Part shown: piece after piece, positions 44,949-58,559 of the stretch
How positions within the stretch are numbered: the first letter of the stretch is position 1
Layout: each line of letters opens with the position of its first letter
NCBI GenBank assembly: GCA_027563935.2
Contig: CM050451.1
Span: 101,149,565-101,213,564, forward strand
From: Costus lasius
Lineage: Eukaryota; Streptophyta; Magnoliopsida; Zingiberales; Costaceae
DNA: 64,000 bases
Reading direction: 5' to 3'
Program-made: the position numbers and the translations under genes
Notes under the pieces: model-generated
The model's database searches: none
What the model saw: the letters and a program-made list of their open reading frames with translations, nothing else
Told to the model about the DNA's origin: nothing

Positions 44949-47900
44949 CTAATGGTTGAGAAATCTCAAACCCATATTATTACAGTGCTTCTCATGCTTC
45001 TGCTGCGCCAGAGGCTTGGTAAGCGGGTCAGCCAGATTGTCGTCTGTATGAACCTTGCAGATTTTGATCTCGCCACGATCTATGATCTCCCGGATCAAGT
45101 GAAACCGTCTCTGTATGTGCTTGGACTTCTGGTGCGACCGTGGTTCCTTTGCTTGTGCGATGGCACCAGTGTTATCACAGAAGATAACCAAAGGATCTGC
45201 ACTCGAAGGAACAACACCAAGTTCTCTCACGAACTTACGAATCCACACTGCCTCCTTGGATGCTTCCGAGGCTGCAACATACTCGGCTTCTGTTGTGGAA
45301 TCAGCAACAGTTGACTGTTTGAAACTTTTCCACACCACAGCACCTCCATTCAAGCTAAAAACATAGCCTGATTGCGATCGGAAATCATCCTGGTCCGACT
45401 GGAATGAAGCGTCAGTATATCCCTCTATACTGAGTTCTTCCTGACCACCATATATCAAGAACATATCTTTGGTCCTCCGCAGATATTTTAAAATGTTCTT
45501 GACCGCAATCCAGTGTGCCTGACCTGGATTACTTTGGAATCGACTGGTCACGCTTAACCCGTAAACGACGTCTGGGCGAGTACACAACATCGCATACATA
45601 ATGGACCCAATAGCCGAAGCATAAGGCGTATTGTCCATTTCATCTTTCTCAGTCTGTGTTTGTGGACACTGACTCTTCGAAAGATTCAGACCATGTCTGA
45701 CTGGAAGATGTCCCCTTTTAGAATTCTCTAAATGGAATCTTTCCAGGACCTTATCGATGTAAGTACTCTGGCACAGCCCGAGAAGCCTCTTAGATCTATC
45801 CCTGTAGATCTTCACACCTAACACATAGGCTGCTTCTCCTAGATCTTTCATCTGGAAACATTTTCCTAACCATGCTTTAACAGCATGCAGTTCAGGAATA
45901 TCGTTTCCAATGATTAAGATATCATCGACGTAGAGGACTAGGAAAGTAATCACGCTCCCACTAAACCTCTTATATACACACGGGTCATCCTCGTTCTTGA
46001 TGAAACCAAACTCAGAGATTGATTCATCAAAACGAATATTCCAGCTTCTTGATGCTTGTTTAAGTCCATAAATGGACTTCTTTAACTTGCATATTTTATG
46101 ACGATCTGCTGGATTAGTGAAACCTTCAGGTTGTGTCATATACACATCCTCATCCAGATTTCCATTAAGGAAAGCTGTTTTCACATCCATCTGCCAGATC
46201 TCATAATCATAATATGCTGCTATCGCGAAAAGAATCCGAATAGACTTAAACATAGCTACAGGTGAGAAAGTTTCATCATAATCTATCCCGTAGATTTGTT
46301 TGAAACCTTTCGCAACTAGCCTGCCTTTATAGGTAACCACGTTACCATCCATGTCAACCTTCTTCTTGAAGATCCATTTACAGCCTATAGGGATTACTCT
46401 CGGAGGCGGATCAACCAAATCCCAGACTTGGTTATCTGACATGGAGTCCATCTCGGCTCGCATAGCTTCAAGCCATCTAGCTGACTCCGGTCCACTGACC
46501 GCATCCGCATAAGTGAGGGGTTCATCATTTTCAATGATGTAGACTCCGTCATAGCGCTCAGGCTGACGACGGATCCTTCCCGATCTACGCGGTTCCCGTG
46601 ATATTTGAGCCTCAGGTTGTTCAATAACCTGATCCACCGGCTCAGGCTCATCCAACTGAGCTTGACTACTTTGTCCTTCATCTGGATTCTCATCCAGCTT
46701 TATTTCTCTCCCACTGGCTTCTTGCAGAAGAAATTCCTTCTCAAGAAATATTGCCGTCCGAGCAACAAATACCTTGTTCTCTTTGGGATCGTAGAAATAA
46801 TAACCCTTAGTTTCCTTAGGGTATCCGACAAAGACATATTTCTCAGATCTGCTCTCTAGTTTCCCAGAGGCGAGCTTTTTGATATAAGCCTCGCAGCCCC
46901 AGATCCTGATAAATGTCAAGCTCGGCTGTTTCCCATACCATAACTCATATGGAGTCTTTGAAACTGCCTTGGATGGCACTCGGTTTAGTACCTTTGCAGC
47001 TGTTTCCAGTGCAAATCCCCAAAAGGAATATGGAAGAGTAGCCTGACTCATCATAGAACGAACCATGTCAAGCAACGTTCTATTTCTCCTCTCGGACACA
47101 CCATTCCATTGCGGTGTTCCTGGCGGAGTGAGCTGTGAGATAATCCCACACTCTTTTAGATAGTCAGTAAACGCATGACTCAAGTATTCTCCACCTCGAT
47201 CAGAACGAAGTGCCTTGATATTTTGGCCTAGCTGATTCTGTACTTCATTCTTGAACTCTTTGAACTTGTCAAAAGATTCACTCTTATGTCTCATAAGATA
47301 GACATAACCATACCTACTGAAATCATCAGTAAAGGTAATGAAGTACTGATAGCCACCTCTGGCATGTTTACTAAAAGGCCCACACACATCACTGTGTATA
47401 AGGTCAAGTAAACCTGAAGCCCTTTTACCTTTGTGAGGAAAAGGTGACTTCGTCATTTTACCCATCAAACAAGCTTTGCATGTATCAATCTCCTTGTGGG
47501 AGAATGATCACAGCAGTCCATGATCATGCAACCGCTTAATGCGCTTCTTGTTAATATGGCCTAAACGACTATGCCATAACAAGGTGCTGTCATCAGCATA
47601 CTTGGCCATTTTATTATCAATGTTTTGTATAGAATATTCCATGTCCAACATGAATAACCCATTGTTAATTGAACCAGTTGCATAAACAACATTATCACAA
47701 GATAAAACACACTTTGAAATATTGCATTCAAAGGCAAATCCTTTCCTGACAAGAGCAGGAATAGAGATAATATTCTTGGTTATACTGGGTACAAAATAAC
47801 AATTGTTTAATTCCAATACAATGCCAGATGGTAAAGAAATGAAATAGTCTCCTACAGCAACAGCAGCAACCCGTGCCCCGTTTCCAACGCGTAGGTCTAC

Positions 47901-48833
47901 CTCATGCTGTCCCACCTGCCTTCTTCTCTTGAGTTCCTGTACATTTGAACAAATGTGAACTCCACATGCAGTGTCCAACACCCATGAAATAGAAGAAGAT
48001 GAAACCATGACTTCCGTCACGTATATACCTGAGCCAGAAGCGATGCTTCCCCTCTTATCTCCTTGGAGCGCTTTACAGTCCTTTTTCCAGTGACCCAGCT
48101 GGCCACAGTGGAAACACCTGTTGTCCTTCGACCGCTTAACTTTCTGTTTCAGAGCCTTGCTGTAACTCTTGACAGGGGCCTTGCCCTTCTTCCCCTTCTT
48201 CTTGTTCCTTGAAGGAACCATTAAGACAGAGGTTGAAGGCTTTCCCTTTAGAGTCTCCTCAGTAGTCAAGAGCATATTCAGCAGCTCTGCCGGAGTACAA
48301 TCGATTTTGTTCATATTAAAGTTAATGATGAACGCATCGAAAGAGGGCGGAAGAGACTGCAGAATAATATCCACAGCAAGCTCCTGGTTGATGGTATGCC
48401 CCAGTTTCTCCAGAGCCTCCTTGTGCCCAATCATCTTGAGCACGTGAGCTCCCACTGGGCTTCCTTCAGCCAGTTTGCTCTGAAAGAAGAGCTTTGTCAG
48501 ATTATAGCGTTCTGTCCTCGCCTGTGCAGCATACAGCATCTTGAGGTTCGCTATAATTTCTATAGCCGACATATCCTCATGCTGACGCTGCAGCGGTGGC
48601 GTCATAGACGCTAGCATCAGGCAAGCGACATCAATGCTATCATTGACGTGCTTTTCATAGGCTTCACGAACCGCCCTTGCGGCGTTCGCAGCGGGTTGAG
48701 GCGGCACAGCCGTCTTGAGGACATACAGTTTCCTCTCTGCCTTAAGAACAATCTTAAGGTGTCCGAACCAGTCTGAGAAGTTTGGCCCAGCAAACTTCTC
48801 CCTTTCCAGTAGGGATCTCACATTGAAGCTCAT
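44949..48833 (-). pseudogene. A1 gag-pol polyprotein with one internal TGA
   Basis: One frame of 1294 codons, broken only by TGA at codon 442 (47508-47510). Gag: NFSDWFGHLKIVLKAERKLY and ERYNLTKLFF. Zinc knuckle at 240-253 (CFHCGQLGHWKKDC). Protease Asp at 287 (WVLDTACG). The GAG-pre-integrase/zinc region (LLWHSRLGHINKKR, then CKACLMGKM) surrounds the stop. Integrase core: DVCGPF, LRSDRGGEYL and NGVSERRNRT, the DDE residues. RT: WIFKKKVDMDG, ETFSPVAMFKSIR, MDVKTAFLNG and YVDD at 968-971. RNase H: GYTDASFQSD and STTEAEYVA. It ends at 44949. Lengths and motifs are normal for copia. The stop falls inside the integrase zinc-binding region, so it is more likely damage than a programmed gag/pol boundary. 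Confidence 0.93.
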
Positions 48834-50627
48834 GGTGTTCGTTGCTGCAGGAATCTACAACAATGCAAGAACAGCAAGGTCAGTATCAATGTTTAGAGTC
48901 AATCCAGGACTTAAGAAAGATTCTTTTTCTCACTATTTTGTCTGACTGAAAAATCCATTAAACAGTCCGAAAGAGTAACACTCTTTTTGTGAGATGGGAT
49001 CCAGATTTCATACTTGTTCTCCGCGTCCCGCTCAGGCGAGATAAGATGCACAGAGAGTACAAGCACTAATCTCTGGTAGGCAGTCCCTGCCAATCGCCAA
49101 CCCGTGCGATTCCCCTTCATCTGGGCAATCCAGCAGACTGTGCCAACTGAGTTGGTACAACACAATCTCTGACCCCGCAGATGGCTGCCTCCATGTGCTA
49201 CCATATGCGCCACATATGTAGCCTACATGGTCAAGCTGACCTGACCTACTCCCTGGACCACCACGTGCTATGCTGAGCAACGAGAAACGATAAATCCCTT
49301 CTCTGTAACACGCAGGTGAAATCCAGCACCGTCTGAAGATAGATGGACGTGCCCACTGAGTGGGTACAACACGGCTCCAACGATAGTCAGAACAGTGAGG
49401 TTTCGCGTCAGAAGGCATTACGTGCTTGATATGTTAGCGTTGGATTTTAACGGTCTTTTATCTTCTTACTATCAGGCAAATCCTATGGCTATAGCAGAAG
49501 ATAAATAAATCATGCATTTCTAATTATTTAGAAAATAAAAGAAAGCATGGATCTTATGTGGTAAAAGCCCATTGACCCTAAGTAAGACCTTAAGTTATCT
49601 TAAGTCTTCACTTGCTTCTTGGGTCTTGTTGCCTCTCATCTGGCCCAGACCAGGGCCTAAGCGCCCTCTGCAGCTCAGGTGCGCCCACCAGCTGCATGCG
49701 CCTCTGCAATTGTGCTCTGTGCTCTTGTCTAATCAAAATACATTTTGATCTATCTAGACAAGCTTGACTCGCAGGTCAATTATACAATTAATTAATTAAG
49801 AATGTGATTCGCAGATCACAAAAATAATAATTTACCAGGCTCGCAGGCCCCAGCACAGCACACAGTAAGGGCAACCCACATAAGATTAAATAAACAGGCA
49901 TCATCGCATCAATCAATTAACATGTGATCCATAGACAAAATAAAATTTTTGAAATCCCATTGGAATCAATTTTACTTGTCTTATGTGCCCTACAACCTTA
50001 CAACGGTCCATTGATAGGGATCCACTCATCGTATCTAGTTAGATCCATGCCCTTTGCATGCACCAAGTCTTAATTGACTTGCGTTGACCTAATGGTCAAC
50101 CATGCATGCGCCAAGGGCTGAACAACCAACATGAGATCTGGCAAGCGGGTGTGACCCCGGGCCTAACTCCTGTGTGTTCACAGGGTGTCTCAACCAGACC
50201 TCGCTACACGCCTGTGATGCAATCGACCTATAGCCACCACGTGCATGCGCACAGGTGCTATCTGGTCGACCCATCTAGGCTGTCAGATGGTCTGATCAGA
50301 CTAGGTTGATCTAAACTAGATGATGCTTTCAACCCTATCAACCCGTCTAAGGGTTTATTGCAGGTGCGGCTTAGATCTAGTTAGAGGCGCGCAAGTAAAG
50401 TTTTGATGAAACAAAAACATGTATCATGCGCAACAATGTAAGCACTATACATGCATCAACAAAATTAACCTTACACATGCGCCACCAAAAACATCTCATA
50501 TATGCGCCACCAAAATACTTTCAACTAGTATTATCGCATGATGAGAAAACTTAGATCATAAGCGCAAACAAGGATCACCAAACATAGCAATCATATGACC
50601 ATATAAGATCCTAGCTCTGATACCAAT
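48834..50627 (-). other. A1 leader with PBS and two conserved hairpins
   Basis: A long untranslated leader of about 1.8 kb. The PBS is TGGTATCAGAGC on the coding strand (50614-50625), a full match to initiator tRNA-Met. Two hairpins, CCAAC/GTTGG (49143-49155) and CCCAC/GTGGG (49352-49364), are each flanked by TACAACAC. A sense ORF of 128 codons (49032-49418) overlaps them. Its C-terminal part is shared with A3, but the frame is broken upstream there, so I do not call it a gene. Overall the leader matches that of A3 at 55367-57113. Confidence 0.85.
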
Positions 50628-52354
50628 TGAAGAGTCCCCTTCAAGGGGGAGCGCAAGCGGATAAAACCCCTTTCAAGAGGGGGGCCGAAACCCTAAGGTA
50701 GGGGGCGCATGCAAGTTTGCTAGGGTTTCATCAATGCAATCGCTTACATGCTCATATAATCAACTATGATAAATTGATTGAATCAAGAGGGAGATTCATA
50801 CCAACGCCATTGGCTTGGAGGTCGGCTTGGAAGAAGAGAGCAACTTAGATCTCCTCCAAAAGTTCACACACAAGATGAAGATCGCCTACCCCTTGTGATG
50901 CTTGTGCTAGCAAGAATCTTCAAGGGTCCTTGCCGTATGGAAGGGGATGAAGAGACGATTCCCTTTTGGCCGAGAGCTCCTCTTGCAAAAACACTTCTTC
51001 TCGTCAACCTCTTGCCCAACCGAGTTCAAGGCGCTGAAGTGAAGTCAAGAACGCATATGCGTTTTGGCGTTCAAGAGAAACCGGCCTTGATGACTTTCCA
51101 TAAATGGATGATCATCAAGCCATGCGCTTACTCCAACCCAAAACGCATATTAGCATTGAACCAAGCGTTCACCTTTGTGAACCGGTTCAAGCCAACATGT
51201 TCCAATCGCATTTGGTTCATGAACCAAACCGAAATAGCTCAAGCCATTTGGTCTAGACCATAGTAAACCCTAAGGTTTCAGATCTAACCATTCATCTCCT
51301 GATGCTCCTGATCTCACCGATCTAGCATCATCTCTCTCGATCAAAGCTTACCGATCTCAAGCCCTAATCAATCAAACATGATCAGACCAGATCTCACTTA
51401 CAATCAGAGATTAAATCCCTTTAAACTGAACCCAAACAATTCAGTCCACACGATCTGACTCAAGCAAGCCATATCATCAATTGTGCGACCCTGAGGGTTT
51501 CCTTTAAATGTCGGTAACGATAACTCACGTTATCACGATCAGTGAGGGGTATCTAGCAACACATCACTATCTCCCGATATAAAGGAAAGAGTCTTCCAAG
51601 ACTACTCCCAAACCACAGCACAAGTGTGAATCTATTCACAAGGCATGCATGTGTCCCTTGCCACTGGATGTTCTTATTGGACAAGCGTGTCAAGCCTGTG
51701 ACTTCAATATGATGAGCATGATTAGATCAGATGAACATAGTCATCTGGGTATGGCCATACACTATCTCAATCATCTCATCTAGGGGGGCCCTTATAGAAC
51801 ATCACACTCCTTCAACAAGGAGACGGCAATCCTCTATCTATCACTAGTGCCCTAACCTGACTCAAGCTCATTATCCAAGATAGTCTATAACCATTATGTT
51901 TCAAATGATATTGAACTACCTCAAAACAATGACAATCATCATTTAGAAACACAAGTGATCTCAAGTCAAAGGACATGTGCCACTTGATGCAATCAAGGAT
52001 CATTCATATTGTGACAAGCAATTGAATATCCTAGTACGGTCTGTCCAGTACATCCAATGTACCCATGAGTCTACATCTTATTCCATGCTCGAAGCATCCT
52101 ATAAGATTAGAACACATGTTAGTCTCAATCATATCAAGGTTGTCTCATGTTCACCAAGATATCTCGACTAAGGACTTTATAGCATGTCAGCCTAGCTGAA
52201 CAGCTTTGAGACATTATTCAGTAGTACTCTTATTACAGCAGACAAGGTAACAACCTGAATAATAACCATGCCTTTATAAACATAAGAGTTTATTACATGA
52301 TACTTTTACAATCCTAAAGGCCTCAAACATTAGCCTTAAGGGCATACCCCAACA
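50628..52354 (-). repeat. A1 5' LTR
   Basis: 1727 bp, same ends and length as 43202-44928. It is followed by CCGTC (52355-52359), after which A2 pol resumes. Confidence 0.95.
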
Positions 52355-53670
52355 CCGTCTTCACATCCATCTGCCAGATCTCATAATCGTAATATGCTGC
52401 TATCACGAAAAGAATCCGAATAGACTTGAACATGGCTACAGGAGAGAAAGTTTCATCATAATCTATCCCGTAGATTTGTTTGAAACCTTTCGCAACTAGC
52501 CTGCCTTTATAGGTAACTACGTTACCATCCATGTCAATCTTCTTCTTGAAGATCCATTTATAGCCTATAGGGATTACTCCCGGAGGCGGATCAACCAAAT
52601 CCCAGACTTGGTTATCTGACATGGAGTCCATCTCGGTTCGCATAGCTTCAAGCCATCTCGCTGACTCCGGTCCACTGACCGCATCCGCATAAGTAAGGGG
52701 TTCATCATTATCAATGATGTAGACTCCGTCATAGCGCTCAGGCTGTCGACGGATCCTTCCCGATCTTCGCGGTTCCCGTGATATCTGAGCCTCAGGTTGT
52801 TCAGTAACCTGATTCACTGGCTCTGGCTCATCCAACTGTGCTTGACTACTTTGTCCTTCTTTTGGATTCTCATCCAGCTTTATTTCTCTCCCACTGGCTT
52901 CTTGCAGAAGAAACTCCTTCCCAAGAAATATTGCCGTCCGAGCAACAAATACTTTGTTCTCTTTGGGATCGTAGAAATAATAACCCTTAGTTTCCTTAGG
53001 GTAACCGACAAAGATACATTTCTCAGATCTGCTCTCCAGTTTCCCAGAGGCGAGCTTTTTGACATAAGCCTCGCATCCCCAGATCTTAATAAATGTCAAG
53101 CTAGGCTGTTTCCCATACCATAACTCGTATGGAGTCTTTGAAACTGCCTTGGATGGCACTCGGTTTAGTACCTTTGCAGCTGTTTCCAGTGCAAATCCCC
53201 AAAAGGAGTAAGGAAGAGTAGCCTGACTCATCATAGAACGAACCATATCAAGTAACGTTCTATTTCTCCTCTCGGACACACCATTCCATTGCGGTGTTCC
53301 TGGCGGAGTGAGCTGTGAGATAATCCCACATTCCTTCAGATAGTCAGTAAATTCTCGACTTAGGTATTCTCCACCTCGATCAGAACGAAGTGCCTTGATA
53401 TTTCGGCCTTGCTGATTCTGTACTTCATTCTTGAACTCTTTGAACTTGTCAAAAGATTCACTCTTATGTCTCATCAGATAGACATAACCATACCTACTGA
53501 AATCATCAGTAAAGGTAATGAAGTACTGATAGCCACCTCTGGCATGTTTACTAAATGGCCCACACACATCACTGTGTATAAGGTCAAGTAAACCTGAAGC
53601 CCTTTGACCTTTATTAGGAAAAGGAGACTTCGTCATTTTACCCATTAAACAAGCTTTGCATGTATCAATC
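52355..53670 (-). pseudogene. Copia-A A2 pol, 5' part (integrase, RT start)
   Basis: Continues A2 pol beyond A1. The frame is open from 53645 to the insertion point. It shows integrase core DVCGPF, LRSDRGGEYLS and NGVSERRNRT, the proline/glutamate-rich linker with RRSGRIRRQPERYDG, and RT up to WQMDVKT. It is nearly identical to A1. It stops at 53670 in the integrase zinc region, where A3 inserted in the opposite orientation. The gag, 5' LTR and leader of A2 must lie beyond the window. Confidence 0.93.
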
Positions 53671-55366
53671 TGTTGGGGTATGCCCTTAAGGCTAATGTTT
53701 GAGGCCTTGGGATTGTATCAGTATCATGTAATAAACTCTTATGTTTATAAAGGCATGGTTGTTATTCAATTAGTTACATTGTCTGCTGCAATAAGTGTGC
53801 TTCTGAATAATGTCTCAAAGCTGTTCAGCTAGGCTGACATGCTATATGTCCTTAGTCGAGATATCTTGGTGAACATGAGACAACCTTGATATGATTGAGA
53901 CTAATATGTGTTCTAATCTTATAGGATGCTTCGAGCATGGAATAAGATGTAGACTCATGGGTACATTGGATGTACTGGACAGACCCTACTAGGATATTCA
54001 ATTGTTTGTCACAATGTGAATAATCCTTGAATGCTGCAAGTGGCACATGTCCTTTGACTTGAGATCACTTGTGTTTCTAAATGATGATTGTCATTGTTTT
54101 GAGGTAGTTCAATATCATTTGAAACATAATGGTTATAGACTATCTTGGATGGTGAGCTTGAGTCAGGTTAGGGCACTAGTGATAGATAAAGGATTGCCGT
54201 CTCCTTGTTTAAGGAGTGTGATGTTCTAATGGGGCCCCCCTATGAGATGATTGAGAAAGTGTATGGCCATACCCAGGTGACTATGTTCATCTGATCTAAT
54301 CATGCTCATCATATTGGAGATGCAGGCTTGACACGCTTGTCCAATAAGAACATCCAGTGGCAAAGGAAACATGTATGCCTTGTGAGTTTGATTCACACTT
54401 GTGCTGTGGTTTGGGTGTAGTCTTGGAAGACTCTTTTCTTTATATCGGGAGACAGTGATGTGTTGCTAGATACCCCTCACTAATCGTGATGACGCAAGTC
54501 ATCATTACCGACATTTAAAGGAAACCCTCAGGGTCGCACAATTTGATGATATGGCTTGCTAAGTCAGATCGTGTGGACTGAATTGTTCAGGTTCAGTTTA
54601 AAGGAGTTTAAACTCTGATTGTAAGTGAGATCTGGTCTGATCATGTTTGATTGATTAGGGCTTGAGATCGGTAAGCTTCGATCGAGAGATTTGATGCTAG
54701 ATCGGTGAGATCAAGAGCATCAAAGAGATGAACGGTTAGATCTGAAACCTTAGGGTTTACTATGGTCTAGACCAAATGGCTTGAGCTATTTTGATTTGGT
54801 TTATGAACCAAATTCGATTGGGACATTTTGGCTTGAACCGGTTCACAAATGTGAATGCTTGGTTCAATGCTATTAAGCGTTTTTGGGTTGGCATGAGCGC
54901 ATGGCTTGATGATGTTCCATTTTTGGAAAGTCATCAAGGCCGATTCCTCTCAACGCCAAAACGCATATGCGTTCTCCTCTTCTCTTGTGGCTTGCTTCCT
55001 CGCTCGGAGGTAGGTGGATTAACGAGAAGAAGGGAAGGTTTTCGTCCAAGCTGAAGCTTGTTCTCGCATCTCATACTCCCTCCACGCAAGGACCCCTTGA
55101 AGCTTTGCTAGCACAAAGACGACAAGGAGAAGCCATTCCTCATCTTGCGTGCTTCATCTTTGGAGAAGATCTCATTTGATCTTTGCTTCCAAGACACCAT
55201 CCAAATAGATGGCTTTGGTATGATCTTCTTTTCGATCTCCACATTCCTTAAGGTTGATCATTTGAACATATATTACATGCGATCTCATGTTGAAACCCCT
55301 TGGAAATTACATGCGCCCCCTTTAGGGTTTCAACTCCTTGCGCTCCCCCTTGAAGGGGACTCTTCA
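53671..55366 (+). repeat. Copia-A A3 5' LTR
   Basis: 1696 bp, from TGTTGGGGTATGCCC to GGGGACTCTTCA, followed at once by a PBS, so this is a true 5' LTR. CAATC (53666-53670) is the predicted target duplication; its partner is outside the window. It belongs to a different subgroup from the A1 LTRs (several short indels). Confidence 0.93.
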
Positions 55367-57113
55367 ATTGGTATCAGAGCAGGTTCTATGTATGTTCATT
55401 TGATTGCCTACATGTGATCCTTGTTTGCGTTTGCTAAGCATAGATCTAATAACATGCCGAATATCTACATGCTTTGTTTAACTTAAATGTTATGGATGGC
55501 GAATGTTTGTTGGCGCTTCTTTCATGTTGTTTTTGTCAAAACAAATGATCATGTGCGCCTCATCTAGATCTAAGGCCCTACTTTAAACCCTTAGATGGGT
55601 TGATAGGGTTGAAGTCATCCTCTAAGTTAGATCCAAATAGTCTGATCAGACCATCTGACAGCCTAGATGGGTTGGCCAGGTAGCACCTGTGCGCAAGCAC
55701 GAGGTGGCTATAGGTCGACTGCATCAAGGGCGTGTAGCGAGGTTTGGTTGAGACGACTAGTGAACACACATGAGTTAGGCCCGGGGTCACACCCGCTTGC
55801 CGAAACTCATGAGGGTTGTTCAGCCCTTGGCACATGCATGGTTGACCATTGGGTCAACTCAAGTCAGTTAGGACTTGGTGCATGCAAGGGCAGTGGATCT
55901 GACTAGATGGATGAGTGGATACCTATCAATGGACCATTGTAAGGTTGTAGGGGCACATAAGAAAAGTAAAATGATGCCAATGGGTTTTCAAAATTTTATT
56001 TTCTTGTTAAATGGATCACATGTTGTTTGGATGCCATGTGCTTGTCTATTTCATCTTATGTGGGTTGCCCTTTTATTGTGTGCTGTGCTGGGGCCTGCGA
56101 GCCTGGCTTAAATTGTAAATTATATATTTGTGATCTGCGCATCACATTTTAAGTAATTTATTGTATAATTGACCTGCGTGTCAAACTTGTCTAGATAGAT
56201 TAAAATGTACTTTTAATCTGACAAGAGCTCAAAGCACACAAAGCAAGGCGCATGCAGCTGGTGGGCGCACCTGAGCTGCAGAGGGCGCTTGGGCCCTAGT
56301 CTGGGCCAGAGGAGAGGCAAAAGACCCAAGAAGGAAGTGAAGACTTAAGATAACTTAAGGTCTTACTTAGGGTTCATGGGCTTTTACCACATAAGATCAG
56401 CATGCTTTCTATTTATTGCTTTATAATTAGAATTGCATGAGTTTATCTTCTGCTATCACCATAGGAATTGCATGATAGTCAAGAAGATAAAAGACCGTTA
56501 AAATCCAACGCTAAAATATCAAGCTCGTAAGCCTTCTGACGCGAAACCTCACTGTTCTGACTATCGTTAGAGCCGTGTTGTACCCACTCAGTGGGCACGT
56601 CCATCTATCTTCAGACGGTGCGGGATTACACCTGCGTGTTACAGAGAAGGGATTTATCGCTTCTCGTTGCTCAGCATAGCACGTGGTGGTCCAGGGAGTA
56701 GGTCGGGTCAGCTTGACCATGTAGGCTACATATGTGGAGCATATGGTAGCACATGGAGGCAGCCATCTGTGGGATCAGAGACTGTGTTGTACCAACTCAG
56801 TTGGCACAGTCTGCTAGATTGCCCAGATGAAGGGGAATCGCACGGGTTGGCGATTGGCAGGGACTGCCTACTAGAAATTAGTGCTTGTACTCTCTGTGCA
56901 TCTTATCTCGCCTGAGCGGGACGCGGAGACCAAGTATGAAATCTGGATCCCATCTCACTAAAAGAGTGTTACTCTTTCGGACTGTTTTAATGGATTTTAC
57001 AGTCAGATAAAATAGTGAGAAAAAGAATCTTTCTTAAGTCCTGATTGATTCTTAACATTGATACTGACCTTGCTGTTCTTGCATTGTTGTAGATTCCTGC
57101 AGCAACGAACACC
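55367..57113 (+). other. A3 leader with PBS and two conserved hairpins
   Basis: TGGTATCAGAGC at 55369-55380 matches initiator tRNA-Met. The leader is collinear with that of A1. Hairpins CCCAC/GTGGG (56583-56595) and CCAAC/GTTGG (56792-56804) follow TGTTGTA. No gene is called; a conserved sense ORF near 56667-56915 overlaps the second hairpin. Confidence 0.85.
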
Positions 57114-57531
57114 ATGAGCTTCAATGTGCGATCCCTACTGGAAAGGGAGAAGTTTGCTGGGCCAAACTTCTCAGACTGGTTCGGACACCTTAAGATTGTT
57201 CTTAAGGCTGAGAGGAAACTGTATGTCCTCGAGACGGCTGTGCCGCCTCAACCCGCTGCGAACGCCGCAAGGGCGGTTCGGGATGCCTATGAAAAGCACG
57301 TCAATGATAGCATTGATGTCGCTTGCCTGATGCTAGCGTCTATGACGCCACCGCTGCAGCGTCAGCATGAGGATATGTCTGCTATAGAAATTATAGCAAA
57401 CCTCAAGATGCTGTATGCTGCACAGGCGAGGACTGAACGCTATAATCTGACCAAGCTTTTCTTTCAGAGCAAACTGGCTGAAGGGAGCCCAGTTGGAGCT
57501 CACGTGCTCAAGATGATTGGGCACAAGGAGG
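57114..57531 (+). pseudogene. A3 gag, N-terminal 139 codons, cut by Copia-B
   Basis: Copia gag starting MSFNVRSLLEREKF. It differs from A1 gag at only two residues over 139, so A3 is young. It is interrupted after GGAGG (57527-57531), the predicted Copia-B target site. The rest of A3 lies beyond the window. The open frame continues by chance about 50 codons into the B LTR. Confidence 0.92.
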
Positions 57532-58007
57532 TGTTAGGGAATGCCGGGTGTAATTTAAAATTTTTGCAGTCCCAGGACGCAGCGGAAGAAGCATTACACC
57601 CGAAACACATTCCGGTCCCAAGGATCCATGCGAGGGAGAGAACACAAGGATGTGTTAGGGTTAGTACCTTTATTGCTTGTTAGGATGAAGGTGCCAAGTT
57701 GAAGACGCCCAAGTGTTCGTCCTCTACAAGTATCCACGCGTCGACCTTCTCAACGTTGCTCCCTTCCACGCTTGGTGCTAGCCTCGGGAAGAGAAGATCA
57801 CCTCTTGGAATCTCCTTCTCCTTCCTCGTTTTGTTCTTCACGCCAACAAGACTCCTCCAAGGAGACTCTCGGCCAACAAAGAAGAGGATGAAGGAAGGTG
57901 GCGCAACTAGAAAGGAAGAGGGCGGCTTGGATATCCAAAACTTGCGCAACTCCAAGTTGCCTTGCTTTGGCGAATTCAGCATCCATAGAGAGGGGCGCAT
58001 ACCCCTT

Positions 58008-58016
58008 CTTTTATAG
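58008..58016 (-). promoter_or_regulatory. TATA box in the Copia-B LTR
   Basis: CTATAAAAG on the coding strand, placing the transcript start about 450 bases before the LTR end. Confidence 0.6.
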
Positions 58017-58559
58017 CCTTTCAAGCCTCCACCGCCCATTCCCTTTCCAACTATAGATTGGCACAATTCCTCCAAGGAATTCTCCCTAATTGATCAGCCG
58101 CTACTAGCCTTGAATATGCGCAAGAATAAGGCTTGGAAAGTATCAAGCTTCTTGCCAATTTAAGAGCTAGTCATTGAAATCAATTAATTGGGACTTGCCA
58201 TATATGCTCTTGGCGCAATTCCTCCAAGGAATTGCCGCAAGACATTAGCCACATTCCTTCTTGAATTGGTGCTAATTGAAGCATAGAAATAATCTAGCTT
58301 CTTGCCATATCAAGAGAGGATATTTGAGTTTCATTCTAATTAGAACTTTCCATATGAGATTGGCTGATTTCTTGCTTGATTTAACCAAGCAATACACGCC
58401 TTCATATCAGCCCACACGTCCAAGCATGTTTCCAATTGAGGAAACCAATTTCCAAAAGGATTCATACACTTCACATTGGCGCAAATTCCATATATGTAAT
58501 TATCCCATGTGCCAAGTGTATTTCCAACTCCTATTAGGATTCAAAGTTGCCTCAATTAG

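Larger units (their letters stand above)
43202..52354 (-). mobile_element. Copia-A A1: almost complete Ty1/copia element
   Basis: 9,153 bp: 5' LTR 50628-52354, PBS, long leader, gag-pol 48833 down to 44949, PPT, 3' LTR 43202-44928. It is flanked by CCGTC at 43197-43201 and 52355-52359. It inserted into the RT of A2, a member of its own family. The LTRs are both 1727 bp with about five differences by eye. Integrase precedes RT, the copia order. LTR length and protein style suggest the Tork/Angela group, tentatively. The only coding defect I see is one in-frame TGA. Confidence 0.95.

Noticed and set aside
47508..47510. A1 TGA as a programmed gag/pol readthrough site
   Set aside because: It lies inside the integrase zinc-binding region, not at a gag/pol border; a point mutation is simpler. 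Other copies would settle it.
49032..49418. 128-codon sense ORF in the A1 leader, partly shared with A3
   Set aside because: The frame is broken upstream in A3 and overlaps the conserved hairpins; similarity is explained by shared leader sequence.
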